Part shown: positions 18,546-27,691 of the stretch, piece by piece
How the letters are laid out: each line of letters begins with the position of its first letter
Numbering within the stretch: the stretch's first letter is position 1
Source of the DNA: Streptomyces rhizosphaerihabitans
GTDB lineage: Bacteria; Actinomycetota; Actinomycetes; Streptomycetales; Streptomycetaceae
Direction: 5' to 3'
Length of the DNA stretch: 64,000 bases
Assembly (NCBI RefSeq): GCF_025399795.1
Contig: NZ_JAODTZ010000011.1
Span: 124,001-188,000 of the forward strand
Translations under genes and position numbers: made by a program
Notes under the pieces: model-generated
Seen by the model: the letters and a program-made list of their open reading frames with translations, nothing else
What the model was told of the DNA's origin: nothing
Database searches by the model: none

Positions 18546-21416
18546 TCACAGGGGCCACTCGGGCAGATAACCGAGGCGAGCACGCTCGTTGCGTGTCGAT
18601 CCGGACTCGAACTGACTCGGCACCGGAAAGTAGCTGGGCAGGAACGCGGCGAGAATCGCGTCCTGTTCGTCCTCGGTGACGTCACCGTCGTGGTAGTCGT
18701 TCAGGCAGAACACGTCATGCGGCCGTGCCGCGAGAATGCGGCTGAGACGGGCCTTGTGCTCACTGAGGCCGACGTTGACGAAACCGCACGAGATGCTGCC
18801 GGGCACACTGCGCAGGGTGTGGTAGCCGTAGTAGTGGTGCAGCGACGAGGGGATCGAGATGTCACTGTGACTGCGCAGTTGATGAGTTGCGGTGGACGCC
18901 GCCTCTTCCTGGTAGCGGTCGGTGATCTCCTCGAGGACACTGCGCCGCAGTGGATACGGGGCGTGCAGAAAACCGTTGACCAGGGTCTGCCCGAAGTCCC
19001 TCTCGATCAGTTCCCGGTTGTTCTTGGCGCCCGCGATGTTGAACTCGTCCTCTTCCGAGACCGGCGACATCGGTATGGCCGTCGGTGACATGAAGTGCTT
19101 GGCCTGGCCGCTGCCGAGGAAGAAGTGGTCCGGTCGCAGGGTACGCCCGATGAACATGTCGTCGTTGAAGTACAGGAAGTGCTCGGCCAACCCCTCGATG
19201 TGGTGCATCTGGCTCTCGATGGCATGCGAGTTGTACGTGGGCAGGGCACCTCGGTCGCCGAAGATCTCCTTGTGGTCCACGACTCGGACACGCGGATGGT
19301 CGGTGTCGAGCCAGTTCGGGATCTGCTGGTCGGTGATGATGTAGATGTTGCGGATCCACGGGGCGTACATGTCGATGGACCGCAGCGAGTAGCGCAGTTC
19401 GTCACGGTCCCGGAACCGGGCGGCGCTGGTCGCCGAATCCTCCGTCTCCATGCCCAGCGAGGCGAGGACGGCACTCTTGCGTTCCAGCCAGGCCACGTCG
19501 CCGCCGTTGACCCAGGTGTAGACAACGTCGACGGGGAAGGTGACATCTCCGTGCAGGTTGCGGGTGAACGGCTCGATGCTCGGGTAAGCGCGGCCGCCGA
19601 GAGAGAGGGCCCTGCGGCGCAGGGCGCTTTCGGGGACCCGGTCGCCGATCAGGGTGCGGACGGGAGTCCGCAGCCACTTCTCGTCCTCCGGGTCGGTCTC
19701 CCAGAACGAGATGGTGCAGCCGTAGACGGTGCCGAGGCGCAGCAGCCGCGACTGGGAGACCAGGTTCTGGTGGATGCGGACACCGGAGACGGTCGGGTCC
19801 GCGAACGGGAGGACCAGTCCGGCAAGGACGGTGGCGACGGTCTTCTGACCCTCATTGAGGACGCTGGCGTACACGGCGTTGTCGGCGTGGGTGGCGGCGA
19901 GCGCCTTGAACACGGCATCCCTCTGCCCGGCGTGCACAGCGACCGTGTGCCGGATCATGTGGTCCCTCACCACGACGTGGGGGATGGCGGCGGCTTCGAG
20001 GGCGTTCACCGCCAGGGCGAGGTTCCGCTGGACGACGTCCCAGGGCGACTCCCAGTCCAGCAGTCGGCACACCTGCCCACCGTCACGGATCAGGTCGGGC
20101 CGCTGGAGCAGTCGTTCTTCCGCGGCCTGGTGCTCGGTGGAGCGCACCATGGTGGCGGGAGTGGGAACCGCGGCGGGCACGATGCCGTCGGAACCGCCGT
20201 GGTAGGCGTGCACGGCCTGGCGTTCGGCCTTGGCCGTGGCACGCCCTCCGCTGTCCCGTTCCACGACGAGCTCATGGAAGACGCGTTCCCATTGGGCGGT
20301 GACTACGGCGGGTGAGAATCGGTCCACCGAGGCCAGGGCCGCGGCGCCCATACGACGCCGCAGTTCGGTGTCCTCGATGAGCAGCATCAGTGCGGAGGCC
20401 AGGGCGTCGGTGTCGCCGAGTGGGACGAGGATCCCGGTCTGCCCGTCGATGACGACCTCACGCGGACCGTTCGGCGAGTCGTAGGAGACGACCGGCACGC
20501 CGGCCGCGTGCGCCTCGGCGAGCACCAGGCCGAACGCCTCGCTGCGAGAGGTGAGGGTGGCGATGCTGGCCTTGGCCCACTCCTCCGCGAGATGCCGGGA
20601 ATTGCTGTTGAGCTGGACGCAGTCGTGCAGTCCGAGTATGTCGATCTGGCGGCGCAGGGCCCCGCTGAGCGGCCCGTCGCCGAAGATCCGCAGCTGCCAG
20701 TCCGGGTGGTGCTCGGCGACTTTCGCCCAGGCTGTGACGGCGTGGTCGATCTGCTTCTCCGCCACGAGCCGCCCGGCGATCACCACGGTGCGGGTCTGCA
20801 GGGTGGAGCACGGCCGGAAGCCGCTGGGCAGGGCGTTGGGTACGACCTCCAGGCGGGGCGCAGCGTCGCCGAGGGTCTCGGCGAACCATTCGAGAGTGCG
20901 TTCGCTGAGCACGGCGAGGGCGTCGAGCTGGGCAGCGTAGCGGCGCAGCGGCTCCCCGGTAGGGCCGCGTAGCTCGGAGACCCGGTGTTCCTGGTGGACG
21001 GTGATCACATGCCCGGGGGCGTAGCGAACGGCCAGCGCCATCAACGCGGGCGTGGTGCTGATCAGGATGTCGGTGTCGGTGTCCTGGAGGGCGAGGTCGA
21101 GCTCGAGGTCCGAGAGACGGTTGAAGATCGGCTCCCAGGAGCGGTCGACCACTTGGCTGGGCTGGCTCGCCAGTTCGTACCACACGGAGTCCTCGACCGA
21201 GGTCGGGCGCAGCGGTCGGGGGACCTCGGAGGTGAGATCGACCAGATAGTCGACGCGGACCCTGGTGTCCGGGGTGAAGAACTGCTCGGACGTGCTCTTG
21301 AAGACACTGAGCACGCGCACGTCGTGACGCTCGGCAAGTTCGGACGCCTGATTGAACGCCGCTCGCTCGGTACCGCCGACAGCGTCGGCCGTGGTCAGCA
21401 GGAACGTGATTTTCAT
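18546..21416 (-). CDS. GT4 glycosyltransferase-Stealth phosphotransferase fusion
   Basis: 956 residues. Residues 1-385 are a GT-B glycosyltransferase (family 4 style): MKITFLLTTADAVGGTERAA at the start, then VVIAGRLVAEKQIDHAVTAW and the EX7E-like region SEAFGLVLAEAHAAGVPVVSYD. After a linker, residues ~630-870 carry the four Stealth regions: CR1 DVVYTWVNGGD (about 634), CR2 RDRDELRYSLRSIDMYAPWIRN (about 665), CR3 HAIESQMHHIEGLAEHFLYFNDDMF (about 730) and CR4 SLHHYYGYH (about 857). Stealth proteins transfer sugar-1-phosphates to build phosphodiester-linked capsule or wall glycans. The fusion would couple glycosyl and sugar-phosphate transfer in one chain. 8 bp behind the gene at 21425-22384. 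Confidence 0.9.
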   Translation of the reverse strand: MKITFLLTTADAVGGTERAAFNQASELAERHDVRVLSVFKSTSEQFFTPDTRVRVDYLVDLTSEVPRPLRPTSVEDSVWYELASQPSQVVDRSWEPIFNRLSDLELDLALQDTDTDILISTTPALMALAVRYAPGHVITVHQEHRVSELRGPTGEPLRRYAAQLDALAVLSERTLEWFAETLGDAAPRLEVVPNALPSGFRPCSTLQTRTVVIAGRLVAEKQIDHAVTAWAKVAEHHPDWQLRIFGDGPLSGALRRQIDILGLHDCVQLNSNSRHLAEEWAKASIATLTSRSEAFGLVLAEAHAAGVPVVSYDSPNGPREVVIDGQTGILVPLGDTDALASALMLLIEDTELRRRMGAAALASVDRFSPAVVTAQWERVFHELVVERDSGGRATAKAERQAVHAYHGGSDGIVPAAVPTPATMVRSTEHQAAEERLLQRPDLIRDGGQVCRLLDWESPWDVVQRNLALAVNALEAAAIPHVVVRDHMIRHTVAVHAGQRDAVFKALAATHADNAVYASVLNEGQKTVATVLAGLVLPFADPTVSGVRIHQNLVSQSRLLRLGTVYGCTISFWETDPEDEKWLRTPVRTLIGDRVPESALRRRALSLGGRAYPSIEPFTRNLHGDVTFPVDVVYTWVNGGDVAWLERKSAVLASLGMETEDSATSAARFRDRDELRYSLRSIDMYAPWIRNIYIITDQQIPNWLDTDHPRVRVVDHKEIFGDRGALPTYNSHAIESQMHHIEGLAEHFLYFNDDMFIGRTLRPDHFFLGSGQAKHFMSPTAIPMSPVSEEDEFNIAGAKNNRELIERDFGQTLVNGFLHAPYPLRRSVLEEITDRYQEEAASTATHQLRSHSDISIPSSLHHYYGYHTLRSVPGSISCGFVNVGLSEHKARLSRILAARPHDVFCLNDYHDGDVTEDEQDAILAAFLPSYFPVPSQFESGSTRNERARLGYLPEWPL

Positions 21417-21424
21417 CTGTCGGT

Positions 21425-22384
21425 TCAGCCTGCCTCGGGCATGCGCGTGCAGGTCACCCGGAAATTCCCTGCGGGGGTGTAACGCGGTTGGACGATCATG
21501 GCGGTGTGGCCCGGCGGTGTGACGGCGAGCCTGCGCATGGCGAAGACGCGCAGCGGGTTGCGCACGTCGTGCAGTCGGCGCCCCAGGCGCATCGACCGGC
21601 CGGTACGGTCACGCAGATGGACGTCCCAGTGTTCGGGCTGGAGATCGCGGGGCGGCATCTCGTCCAGGGGTACTTCGACACGGAAGACGTCCGGTCCAAG
21701 GACGGTGACGGCCCGCTCGACGGTGCGCCCGGAGGCGGTGAACTGCGCCCAGGGCTCCTCGACCCGGGTGCCCAGGACACGAAAGTCAACAGTGAGGCCC
21801 GTATGCCCCAGGTGCACCTTGGCCACCTCGACGGCGGCCTGTGCGGCGGCGCTGACCACGCGGGCGCTGCCGCGGAAGGAGCGGCCGATGCGGTGGCGTT
21901 CGCCCGTCACCGGGGAGGCTTCCATCGGCTTGGTGGGTCCGGCGTAGGGCACCGACGGTTCAAGCAGCAGCAGCGACAGCGAGCGCGTACGGCGCCCCGT
22001 ACGCACCCGCAGTCTCAGACGCCAGCGTCCGGTGCCGACAGGGGCCCCGCCGATCTCGGCACCCAGCAGCACGGCCGCGTCCACGAGTGCCTCACCAGCG
22101 GTGCCCTGGTAGACGCGGGCCTGGCTGGAGTGGCTGCGGCGCCCGCGGCACAGGACGATCTCCACCTGCTCGGGCTGGCCGACCGAGAGCGGTAGCCGGG
22201 CGTGCAGGTTCACGGTCTGGCCGTCGAGGATGCCGGCGTAGTGCAGCAGGGCAGCGCGCCTGCGCAGGGGGACGAAAAGGGGCTTCATCAACCGGTTGCG
22301 CAGCAGAACGGCACGGGTACGCAGGCGGCGCAGGCCGGCTGTCGCGCCCCCGGGGGCGGCGGCACTCTGGGAGCGAGGCGTCAT
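21425..22384 (-). CDS. Unknown protein of the Stealth operon
   Basis: 319 residues, not recognised. A basic N-terminus (LRRLRTRAVLLRNRLMKPLFVPLRRR) is followed by two beta-rich halves with alternating hydrophobic strands (DGQTVNLHARLPLSVGQ and GRWRLRLRVRTGR; then HTGLTVDFRVLG and EHWDVHLRDRTGRSMRLGRRLHDVRNPLRVFAM). The second half resembles accessory beta-sandwich modules I associate with actinobacterial TagF-like polymerases; this is a weak inference. No signal peptide or membrane helix. Its ATG overlaps the TGA of the upstream Stealth gene (ATGA at 22381-22384), and the fusion gene follows 8 bp later, so it is tightly coupled to polymer synthesis. Confidence 0.7.
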   Translation of the reverse strand: MTPRSQSAAAPGGATAGLRRLRTRAVLLRNRLMKPLFVPLRRRAALLHYAGILDGQTVNLHARLPLSVGQPEQVEIVLCRGRRSHSSQARVYQGTAGEALVDAAVLLGAEIGGAPVGTGRWRLRLRVRTGRRTRSLSLLLLEPSVPYAGPTKPMEASPVTGERHRIGRSFRGSARVVSAAAQAAVEVAKVHLGHTGLTVDFRVLGTRVEEPWAQFTASGRTVERAVTVLGPDVFRVEVPLDEMPPRDLQPEHWDVHLRDRTGRSMRLGRRLHDVRNPLRVFAMRRLAVTPPGHTAMIVQPRYTPAGNFRVTCTRMPEAG

Positions 22385-24186
22385 GACTCGGTGCGTCCCA
22401 GTTCTCCCTGGCGTGCCGGACCACGGAGTGGCGCGGCTTTGGAGACGGTCTCGAAGGGGCTGGGGACCGGGAAGTAGGAGTCCAGGAATGTGGCAACCAT
22501 GTGCGCTTGTCTTTCGGGATCGACGGCGGTGACCGTGTCGTTCATGCAGAAAGTGTCGAAGTTGCGGCGGGCCAGCAGCTTGTTCAGCCGCGGCTGGGCC
22601 AGTTCGTCGGCCAGGTCGATGTAGACGTAGCGGATGTCGCCGACCGTGGCTCGCGCCGAGCCGTAGGCGTAGTAGTGGTGCAGCGAGGAGGCGATCGGCA
22701 CGTCATTGGGCGACCGGAAGCGGGAGTGCTGCGTCACCCAGTGGGCTTTGCCGTAGACCTGTTCGATCTCCGCGAGGACACTGCGCCGCAGCGCGTGCGG
22801 GGTGTGCTTCATCTTCTGGGAGATCACGGTGCCGAACTGCTGGGCGATGAGGCCCCGGCTGTTCTTTCCCGCGGCGTCCACAGGCAGGTCATCCGGCTCC
22901 ATCTGGCCGGGCGGGATCAGCGCCTTGGACATGAAGAACTTAGTCAGTCCATTCGGATGGAAGAAGCGCTCCGGGCGCACCGGGCGCCCGAAGAACACGT
23001 CGTCGTTCAAGTAGAGGAAGTGCTCCGCGAGCCCGGGAATGCGGTGCAACTGACTTTCGATCGCATGGGAGTTGAAGGTGGGCAGGGCATCCGGATCGGA
23101 GAAAATCTCCCTGTGATCGACCACATGCAGGCCCGGATGGTCGGTGTCGAGCCAGGCGGGGACCTGTCCCGCGGTAACCAGGAAGACGTTCCGCACCCAG
23201 GGTGCGTACTGGTGGAGTGACCTGAGGGAGTACCGGAGTTCGTCCCGGCTCGTATAACGCGCGCCGTTCGCCGCCTGTTCGTGGAGCGATGTCGTGCCGG
23301 TGGCCAGCGCCCGTCGTGCCGCGTCCTTGCGCCTTCGCCACACCGGGTCCGAGTCGTCGACCCAGGTGTAGACGACGTCGATCGGATAGAGGTGGTCGCC
23401 GATCAACGAAGCGGTGAACTCGGGCAGCGTGCGGGTCTGACCCGTTCCGTACAGGAACGGGACGGGGCTGAAGAGGCGCTGCTCGGCCTGACGGCGCTCG
23501 CCCCGCGGCGGAGTTCTCGTGACCACCGGGTTGGGGCGCGGCGCGACCAGCTCACCGTCGACCTCGTCCCAGAACTCGAGATCGCATCCCGACTCGTGGG
23601 CGAAGACGAGGTTCTCCGTCGGGTCGCAGACGTTCCAGGACAGCCGGAGCACCTGCTGCGAGCGGAGCCTGCGCCAGGTCTTCGCCGACCGTCCGGTCAG
23701 CGGCGCTCCCCCCGGTACCGCGCAGGCGTAGCCCGGGTTACGGGCGAAAACGAGCTGGAGCACTTCCTCCACGTCGCGACGGAGCACCGCGGGAACAGCC
23801 ACGCAGGGCACGTTCTTGCCGGTGCCGCGTACGGCGAAGTAGTCGATCTCGGAATCTTCCAGCACCGCCACCAGCAGATGGAGGTTCCTGGCCCGCGCGG
23901 CCCACTCGGTGGCACCGGGGACGACTGTGGCCAGGACATGTCGGCCGTTGAACTGCACGACGCGCATCGGAGCACGGGCGCCGCTCCTGGCCGGACTGCG
24001 GCGCCCACCCCGTGCGGCTTTCACCAGAGCCGAGCGGAACGAGTCGAGGGCGGCGAGGGTACGCATGACGGCGATCCGCAGTGGGCGCGGCACACGACGC
24101 ACGATGCGTCGGCGCGCCCTCACAGGCACCAAAGATCGATATGTCGATACCAGGGCACTGTTCTCGGGGTTACCCGGGCTCACCAC
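22381..24186 (-). CDS. Stealth-family sugar-phosphate transferase
   Basis: 601 residues; start at the GTG pair 24181-24186 after GAGGAG. A basic N-terminal region and a variable domain (residues ~75-260) precede the Stealth core: CR1 DVVYTWVDDSDPVWRRRKD (about 268), CR2 SRDELRYSLRSLHQYAPWVRNVF (about 310), CR3 HAIESQLHRIPGLAEHFLYLNDDVFFG (about 372), CR4 SLHHYYAYGSA (about 497). Expected activity is transfer of a hexose-1-phosphate onto a growing glycan, giving phosphodiester linkages. First gene of the operon. Its core is clearly related to the Stealth half of the fusion protein two genes downstream, but with a different N-terminal partner. Confidence 0.9.
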   Translation of the reverse strand: MVSPGNPENSALVSTYRSLVPVRARRRIVRRVPRPLRIAVMRTLAALDSFRSALVKAARGGRRSPARSGARAPMRVVQFNGRHVLATVVPGATEWAARARNLHLLVAVLEDSEIDYFAVRGTGKNVPCVAVPAVLRRDVEEVLQLVFARNPGYACAVPGGAPLTGRSAKTWRRLRSQQVLRLSWNVCDPTENLVFAHESGCDLEFWDEVDGELVAPRPNPVVTRTPPRGERRQAEQRLFSPVPFLYGTGQTRTLPEFTASLIGDHLYPIDVVYTWVDDSDPVWRRRKDAARRALATGTTSLHEQAANGARYTSRDELRYSLRSLHQYAPWVRNVFLVTAGQVPAWLDTDHPGLHVVDHREIFSDPDALPTFNSHAIESQLHRIPGLAEHFLYLNDDVFFGRPVRPERFFHPNGLTKFFMSKALIPPGQMEPDDLPVDAAGKNSRGLIAQQFGTVISQKMKHTPHALRRSVLAEIEQVYGKAHWVTQHSRFRSPNDVPIASSLHHYYAYGSARATVGDIRYVYIDLADELAQPRLNKLLARRNFDTFCMNDTVTAVDPERQAHMVATFLDSYFPVPSPFETVSKAAPLRGPARQGELGRTES

Positions 24187-24638
24187 GGCTCCTCAGCGTC
24201 CTACAGAAAAGGGCTGAGGCCCCCCTCACACCCAAAGTGATCAACCAGGCGTGACCACCGGCCCCGAACGGCGAGATCACGCCATCGAATATTCACATCT
24301 CAGCCACCCTCTGTCCACTTTTTGTCCCCGGCAGGCACAAACGTGAGACGCGCTTCACTCAACTTTCATTCAAGTCGGGAGCAATGCCCGACTTGCACCC
24401 CTGACCAGGGATCTTCGGCGTCACAACGCGGGATCGGCCGCCGAAGGCCTCCCGGCCAGGCGGCCCGTACCGTCCTGAACGGTGCGGTCGACACCGATAA
24501 CCCTGGCCGCACACACGTCCGAACGCGTGTCTATAGTGCACGTCAGCCCGGCAATGCACGGACCGGCCTCCCCCACCCGAGTCCTCAGGCCATCGACATC
24601 CGCCCCCAAGGGCACGACAAGCTAGGACCCGGACCAGG
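24187..24638. promoter_or_regulatory. 452-bp divergent promoter region, Stealth operon / LCP gene
   Basis: No gene seen. AT-richer than its surroundings around 24280-24380. A 9-bp inverted repeat CAAGTCGGG (24371-24379) / CCCGACTTG (24387-24395) with a 7-nt loop lies in the middle. TATAGT at 24532-24537 is a plausible -10 element for the rightward LCP gene, with no strong -35. Both promoters should lie here, so the synthesis operon and the ligase could be co-regulated. Confidence 0.5.
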
Positions 24639-25754
24639 ATGAGCCATGTCTCGACGCCCCAGCCCACTGAATCCGACGCGCCGTCCCGGGGCGACGGCGG
24701 CGGTGACGGGCAAGGAGCCGAACGCGGGCGCGCAGGCGGCCGCCGGATCGGCAGGAAGATTCTGCTGGGGCTGGCCGTCCTCGTCATCGCGGCCGGCGGC
24801 ACCGGCTACTGGCTCTACAGCGGCCTCGACGGCAACATCAAGGGCATCGACCTCGACAAGGCGATCGGCGACGACCGGCCGGCGAAGCTGCCCACCTCCG
24901 GACAGAACATCCTGATCCTCGGATCCGACTCGCGCGCCGGCGCCAACGCCGCACTCAAGACGGGTCACGTCTCCGGGGCTCGTTCCGACACCGCGCTGGT
25001 GATGCACATACCCGAGGGCCGCAAGAAGGCCGTCGCGATCAGCATTCCGCGCGACACCCTGGTGACCCGCCCCGAGTGCACCAAGGCGGACGGCTCCAAG
25101 GTCCCCTCCGCGAAGCGCGTCATGTTCAACTCCGTCTACTCCCAGGTCGGTTCGGCCTGCGTGGTCAAGACCGTGGAGAAGATCTCCGGGATCCGCATGG
25201 ACCACTACATGGAGATCGACTTCGCCGGCTTCAAGGACCTGGTGGACGCGATAGGTGGCGTGACCGTCACCGTCGACGAGGACATCCACGACACCTCCAG
25301 CGGCCTCGACCTCACCGCCGGCACGCACCGGCTGGACGGCGCCCAGTCCCTGGAGTTCGTACGGACCCGGCACGGCATCGGCGACGGCAGCGACCTCGGC
25401 CGCATCGGCCTCCAGCAGCAGTTCATGACCGCGCTGCTCACCGAGATCAAGGAGCAGGACCTGCTGGGCAGCCCCGCCAAGACGTTCGAGATCGCCGACA
25501 GCCTGACCCAGGCGCTCACCACCGACTCCGACCTCGCCTCGCTCAGGTCGCTGGCCAGGTTCGGGCAGAGCATGAACGGCGTCGACCCGTCCACCATGGA
25601 GACGATCATGCTCCCGGTGTCGTACGACAGGATCGACCCGAACCGGGTCGTGGCGGCCGAGCCGCAGGCGTCGACGCTCTGGAAGGCACTGCGCACCGAC
25701 TCCGTGATCCCCGAGTCGGCGAAGAAGTCGCCCGCCACCGGCGGGACTTCCTGA
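24639..25754 (+). CDS. LytR-CpsA-Psr (LCP) family glycopolymer transferase
   Basis: 371 residues. Disordered cytoplasmic N-terminus, one membrane helix at about 42-62 (ILLGLAVLVIAAGGTGYWLY), then an extracellular LCP domain: NILILGSDSRAG, SDTALVMHIPEGRKKAVAISIPRDTLV, DFAGFKDLVDAIGGVTV and the LEFVRTRHGIGDGSDLGRIGLQQQF segment with the conserved Arg and Gln residues. LCP enzymes move finished glycopolymers from the undecaprenyl carrier to peptidoglycan. The gene is divergent from the Stealth/PIG-L operon, which fits a role in anchoring the polymer that operon makes. Start at an ATG within GGATGAGCC. Confidence 0.9.
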   Translation: MSHVSTPQPTESDAPSRGDGGGDGQGAERGRAGGRRIGRKILLGLAVLVIAAGGTGYWLYSGLDGNIKGIDLDKAIGDDRPAKLPTSGQNILILGSDSRAGANAALKTGHVSGARSDTALVMHIPEGRKKAVAISIPRDTLVTRPECTKADGSKVPSAKRVMFNSVYSQVGSACVVKTVEKISGIRMDHYMEIDFAGFKDLVDAIGGVTVTVDEDIHDTSSGLDLTAGTHRLDGAQSLEFVRTRHGIGDGSDLGRIGLQQQFMTALLTEIKEQDLLGSPAKTFEIADSLTQALTTDSDLASLRSLARFGQSMNGVDPSTMETIMLPVSYDRIDPNRVVAAEPQASTLWKALRTDSVIPESAKKSPATGGTS

Positions 25755-25813
25755 CACATCCCACGGGAAGGGGCGCGCAGCACGGACCGGCTGCGTCGCT
25801 CCGCCCACCGGTT

Positions 25814-25862
25814 GGCACGCCGACACCGCCGTACCGGCTTTCGGTACGGCGGTGTCGGCGTG
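25814..25862. terminator. Long bidirectional terminator hairpin
   Basis: A perfect 22-bp stem (left arm 25814-25835, right arm 25841-25862) with a GCTTT loop separates the convergent LCP and propeller genes. Confidence 0.85.
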
Positions 25863-25887
25863 CGTTCCAGAACGAGAACCGGCGGCG

Positions 25888-26904
25888 TCAGACCGACCGC
25901 CATGCCTCCAGGGCGATCCCCGGCTCGTCCTTGCGGCGGGTGACGCGGAGTTCGCCCGTGCCGGGGGAGAGAGTCGCGGCGACCACTCGGCCCTCCTTGT
26001 CCTCCGCCAGCGACAGCAGGGCGTCGGCGGGGAGTTCGGGCCCCGACTCCGTCCACCACGCGCCCGCCGACTCGTCCTCGGTCGGGTAGGCGGCGAAGGC
26101 CACCCGTCCGCTCGCCGAACGCTGGGCCAGCAACGTGCAGTCGTGGCCGTCGAGTTCGCAGCGGATGACGCAGACGGGACCCGGGCCGGCCGAGGCCAGC
26201 AGGGCCACCGGCTTGGTGCCGGGACGCCATGCGCACACATCGCCCGAGCCGTCGGTGAAGAAGAGCGTGGTGGAGTCCGCGGAGGTGGCGAGCGCGCGCA
26301 GGGTGCCGGGTCGGACCGGTGCCTCCAGCGCCTCGTCCAGGGCGGGTTGCGCGCCCGCCTCCTCCTGGCGCCAGTGCAGAACACCGCCCGGGACGGCCGC
26401 GTACAGCTCGACACGGCCGGAGCTGCCTGTCACGGCCGCCAGATCCCCTTGGACGTCATGCCCCTTGAGGTCGTACCAGGGCCCCCAGCCGCCCTTCTCC
26501 TTCTGGGCGATCATGCTCACTCCGCCGCCCTTGTTGCGGACGAAGACATGGGCGCGCCCCTTCGCGTCGACCGCTGCAGCGGGGTTGCCCGTCCGGTCCC
26601 CGGTGCGGTCGGGGTGACCGATCGGGTTCCAGTCGAGGGCGGCGAGGTCCGGCCGGAAGTGGGTCGAGTGGACGAGGCCCGACTGGTCGCGGGCCGTCGG
26701 ACGCCAGGAGACCAGGTGGGTGTAGCGATCAGAACCCTGGCCCAAGGCGACTACGGAGTGCAGGCGTTGGTCGCCGCCCACGGTACGCGGAGGGTCCCAG
26801 GGGCCACCGGGTCCGCGCTCCGCCCGGCAGTGGACCGTGGCCTCCGACAGCAGGTACGCAGCGAGCCTGCCGTCGCGGCCGCGTATGAGCCAGTCGACGT
26901 TCAC
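25888..26904 (-). CDS. Beta-propeller-like protein, paralogue of the PIG-L C-terminal domain
   Basis: 338 residues from a GTG at 26904 with AAGGTGA upstream. Repeated blade-like units end in W or F at regular spacing. Residues ~105-185 (GNPAAAVDAKGRAHVFVRNKG, GGWGPWYDLKGHDVQGDLAAVT, GRVELYAAVPGGVLHW) align with residues ~407-500 of the PIG-L fusion at 16522-18510 (GRLHLFVRNAGQGL, WSGWTDLRGHELQEGLAAVT, GHVDVFGASRGAVFRW). No enzymatic motif, signal peptide or membrane helix. Probably a carbohydrate- or protein-binding module supplied separately; function unknown. Confidence 0.7.
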   Translation of the reverse strand: MNVDWLIRGRDGRLAAYLLSEATVHCRAERGPGGPWDPPRTVGGDQRLHSVVALGQGSDRYTHLVSWRPTARDQSGLVHSTHFRPDLAALDWNPIGHPDRTGDRTGNPAAAVDAKGRAHVFVRNKGGGVSMIAQKEKGGWGPWYDLKGHDVQGDLAAVTGSSGRVELYAAVPGGVLHWRQEEAGAQPALDEALEAPVRPGTLRALATSADSTTLFFTDGSGDVCAWRPGTKPVALLASAGPGPVCVIRCELDGHDCTLLAQRSASGRVAFAAYPTEDESAGAWWTESGPELPADALLSLAEDKEGRVVAATLSPGTGELRVTRRKDEPGIALEAWRSV

Positions 26905-27018
26905 CGCTTCACCTTAATCGGGGGCGGGGCGCCCGGTAATCGGGGGCGTGCCGTTCCGCCGGGGCCGTGTCCGTCGTGACACGGCGCCGGGCCGAGGGCG
27001 TTCTGGCAGGGTGAGGGC

Positions 27019-27393
27019 ATGACGACTCTGCTCATCGTGGACGGCGCCAACGTGGTGGGGTCCGTGCCGGACGGCTGGTGGCGGGACCGTCGCGGCGCCG
27101 CCGGGCGGCTCAGGGACACGCTGGCGGAGTTCGCCGAGCGGGGCCTGCCCGGTCACCCGGGCCCGCTGGAGATCGTCCTGGTGGTGGAGGGCGCGGCGCG
27201 CGGGGTGGACTCCGTCCCCGGGGTCCGTGTCGACGAGGCTCCGGGCAGCGGCGACGACCGCATGGTGGAGCTGGTGGCCGAGGCTCGGGGCCGCGCCTGT
27301 CTGGTCGTCACGGCCGACCGCGAACTACGACGCCGGGTCGGCGAACTGGGCGCGGCGGTCACGGGGCCGCGCACGGTACGCCCTCACCCCTGA
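27019..27393 (+). CDS. NYN-domain (PIN-like) protein
   Basis: 124 residues. LLIVDGANVVGS at the start holds the first catalytic Asp of NYN/PIN nucleases; GSGDDRMVELVAEARGRACLVVTADRELRRRV holds the later acidic residues. This matches YacP-like NYN domains, which are predicted metal-dependent RNases. Short but complete for a single domain. The stop codon lies in the first copy of a 24-bp tandem repeat (27391-27438 region). It converges on the amino-acid permease gene, with about 300 bp between that hold only this repeat. Confidence 0.8.
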   Translation: MTTLLIVDGANVVGSVPDGWWRDRRGAAGRLRDTLAEFAERGLPGHPGPLEIVLVVEGAARGVDSVPGVRVDEAPGSGDDRMVELVAEARGRACLVVTADRELRRRVGELGAAVTGPRTVRPHP

Positions 27394-27438
27394 CCGCCGG
27401 TCCGCGTACCGCCCTGACCGCCGGTCCGCGTCACCGCC
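27391..27438. repeat. 24-bp direct repeat at the NYN gene 3' end
   Basis: TGACCGCCGGTCCGCGT occurs at 27391-27407 and again at 27415-27431, a 24-bp period, so the stop codon of the NYN gene is duplicated. No further gene is seen in 27394-27691. Confidence 0.7.
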
Positions 27439-27691
27439 CTGGGCCGAGCTCGCCGACGCCGCGATCTCCTCGACGCCGCCCGACGGCGCGGCGTCACCTC
27501 CGGCATCCGCACCCGCGTACCTGGCGGCCCGGCGCGCGTCGCGACGACGGGACACGGGATCGGGTCCGGGGCGTACTCCCCCGTGACGCCGGTCCGCTCG
27601 TCACGTCACTGCCGCCGCCCAGCGGGTGTACGAGCACGCCACAAGGCCCCGCAGTCCCGACCGGAGCGGGAGGGCGGGGCCGGCGGGGCCG

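Noticed and set aside
24371..24395. Hairpin considered as a riboswitch or small RNA
   Set aside because: A single 9-bp stem with no conserved loop or T-tract; insufficient to call an RNA element, so only mentioned within the intergenic region.
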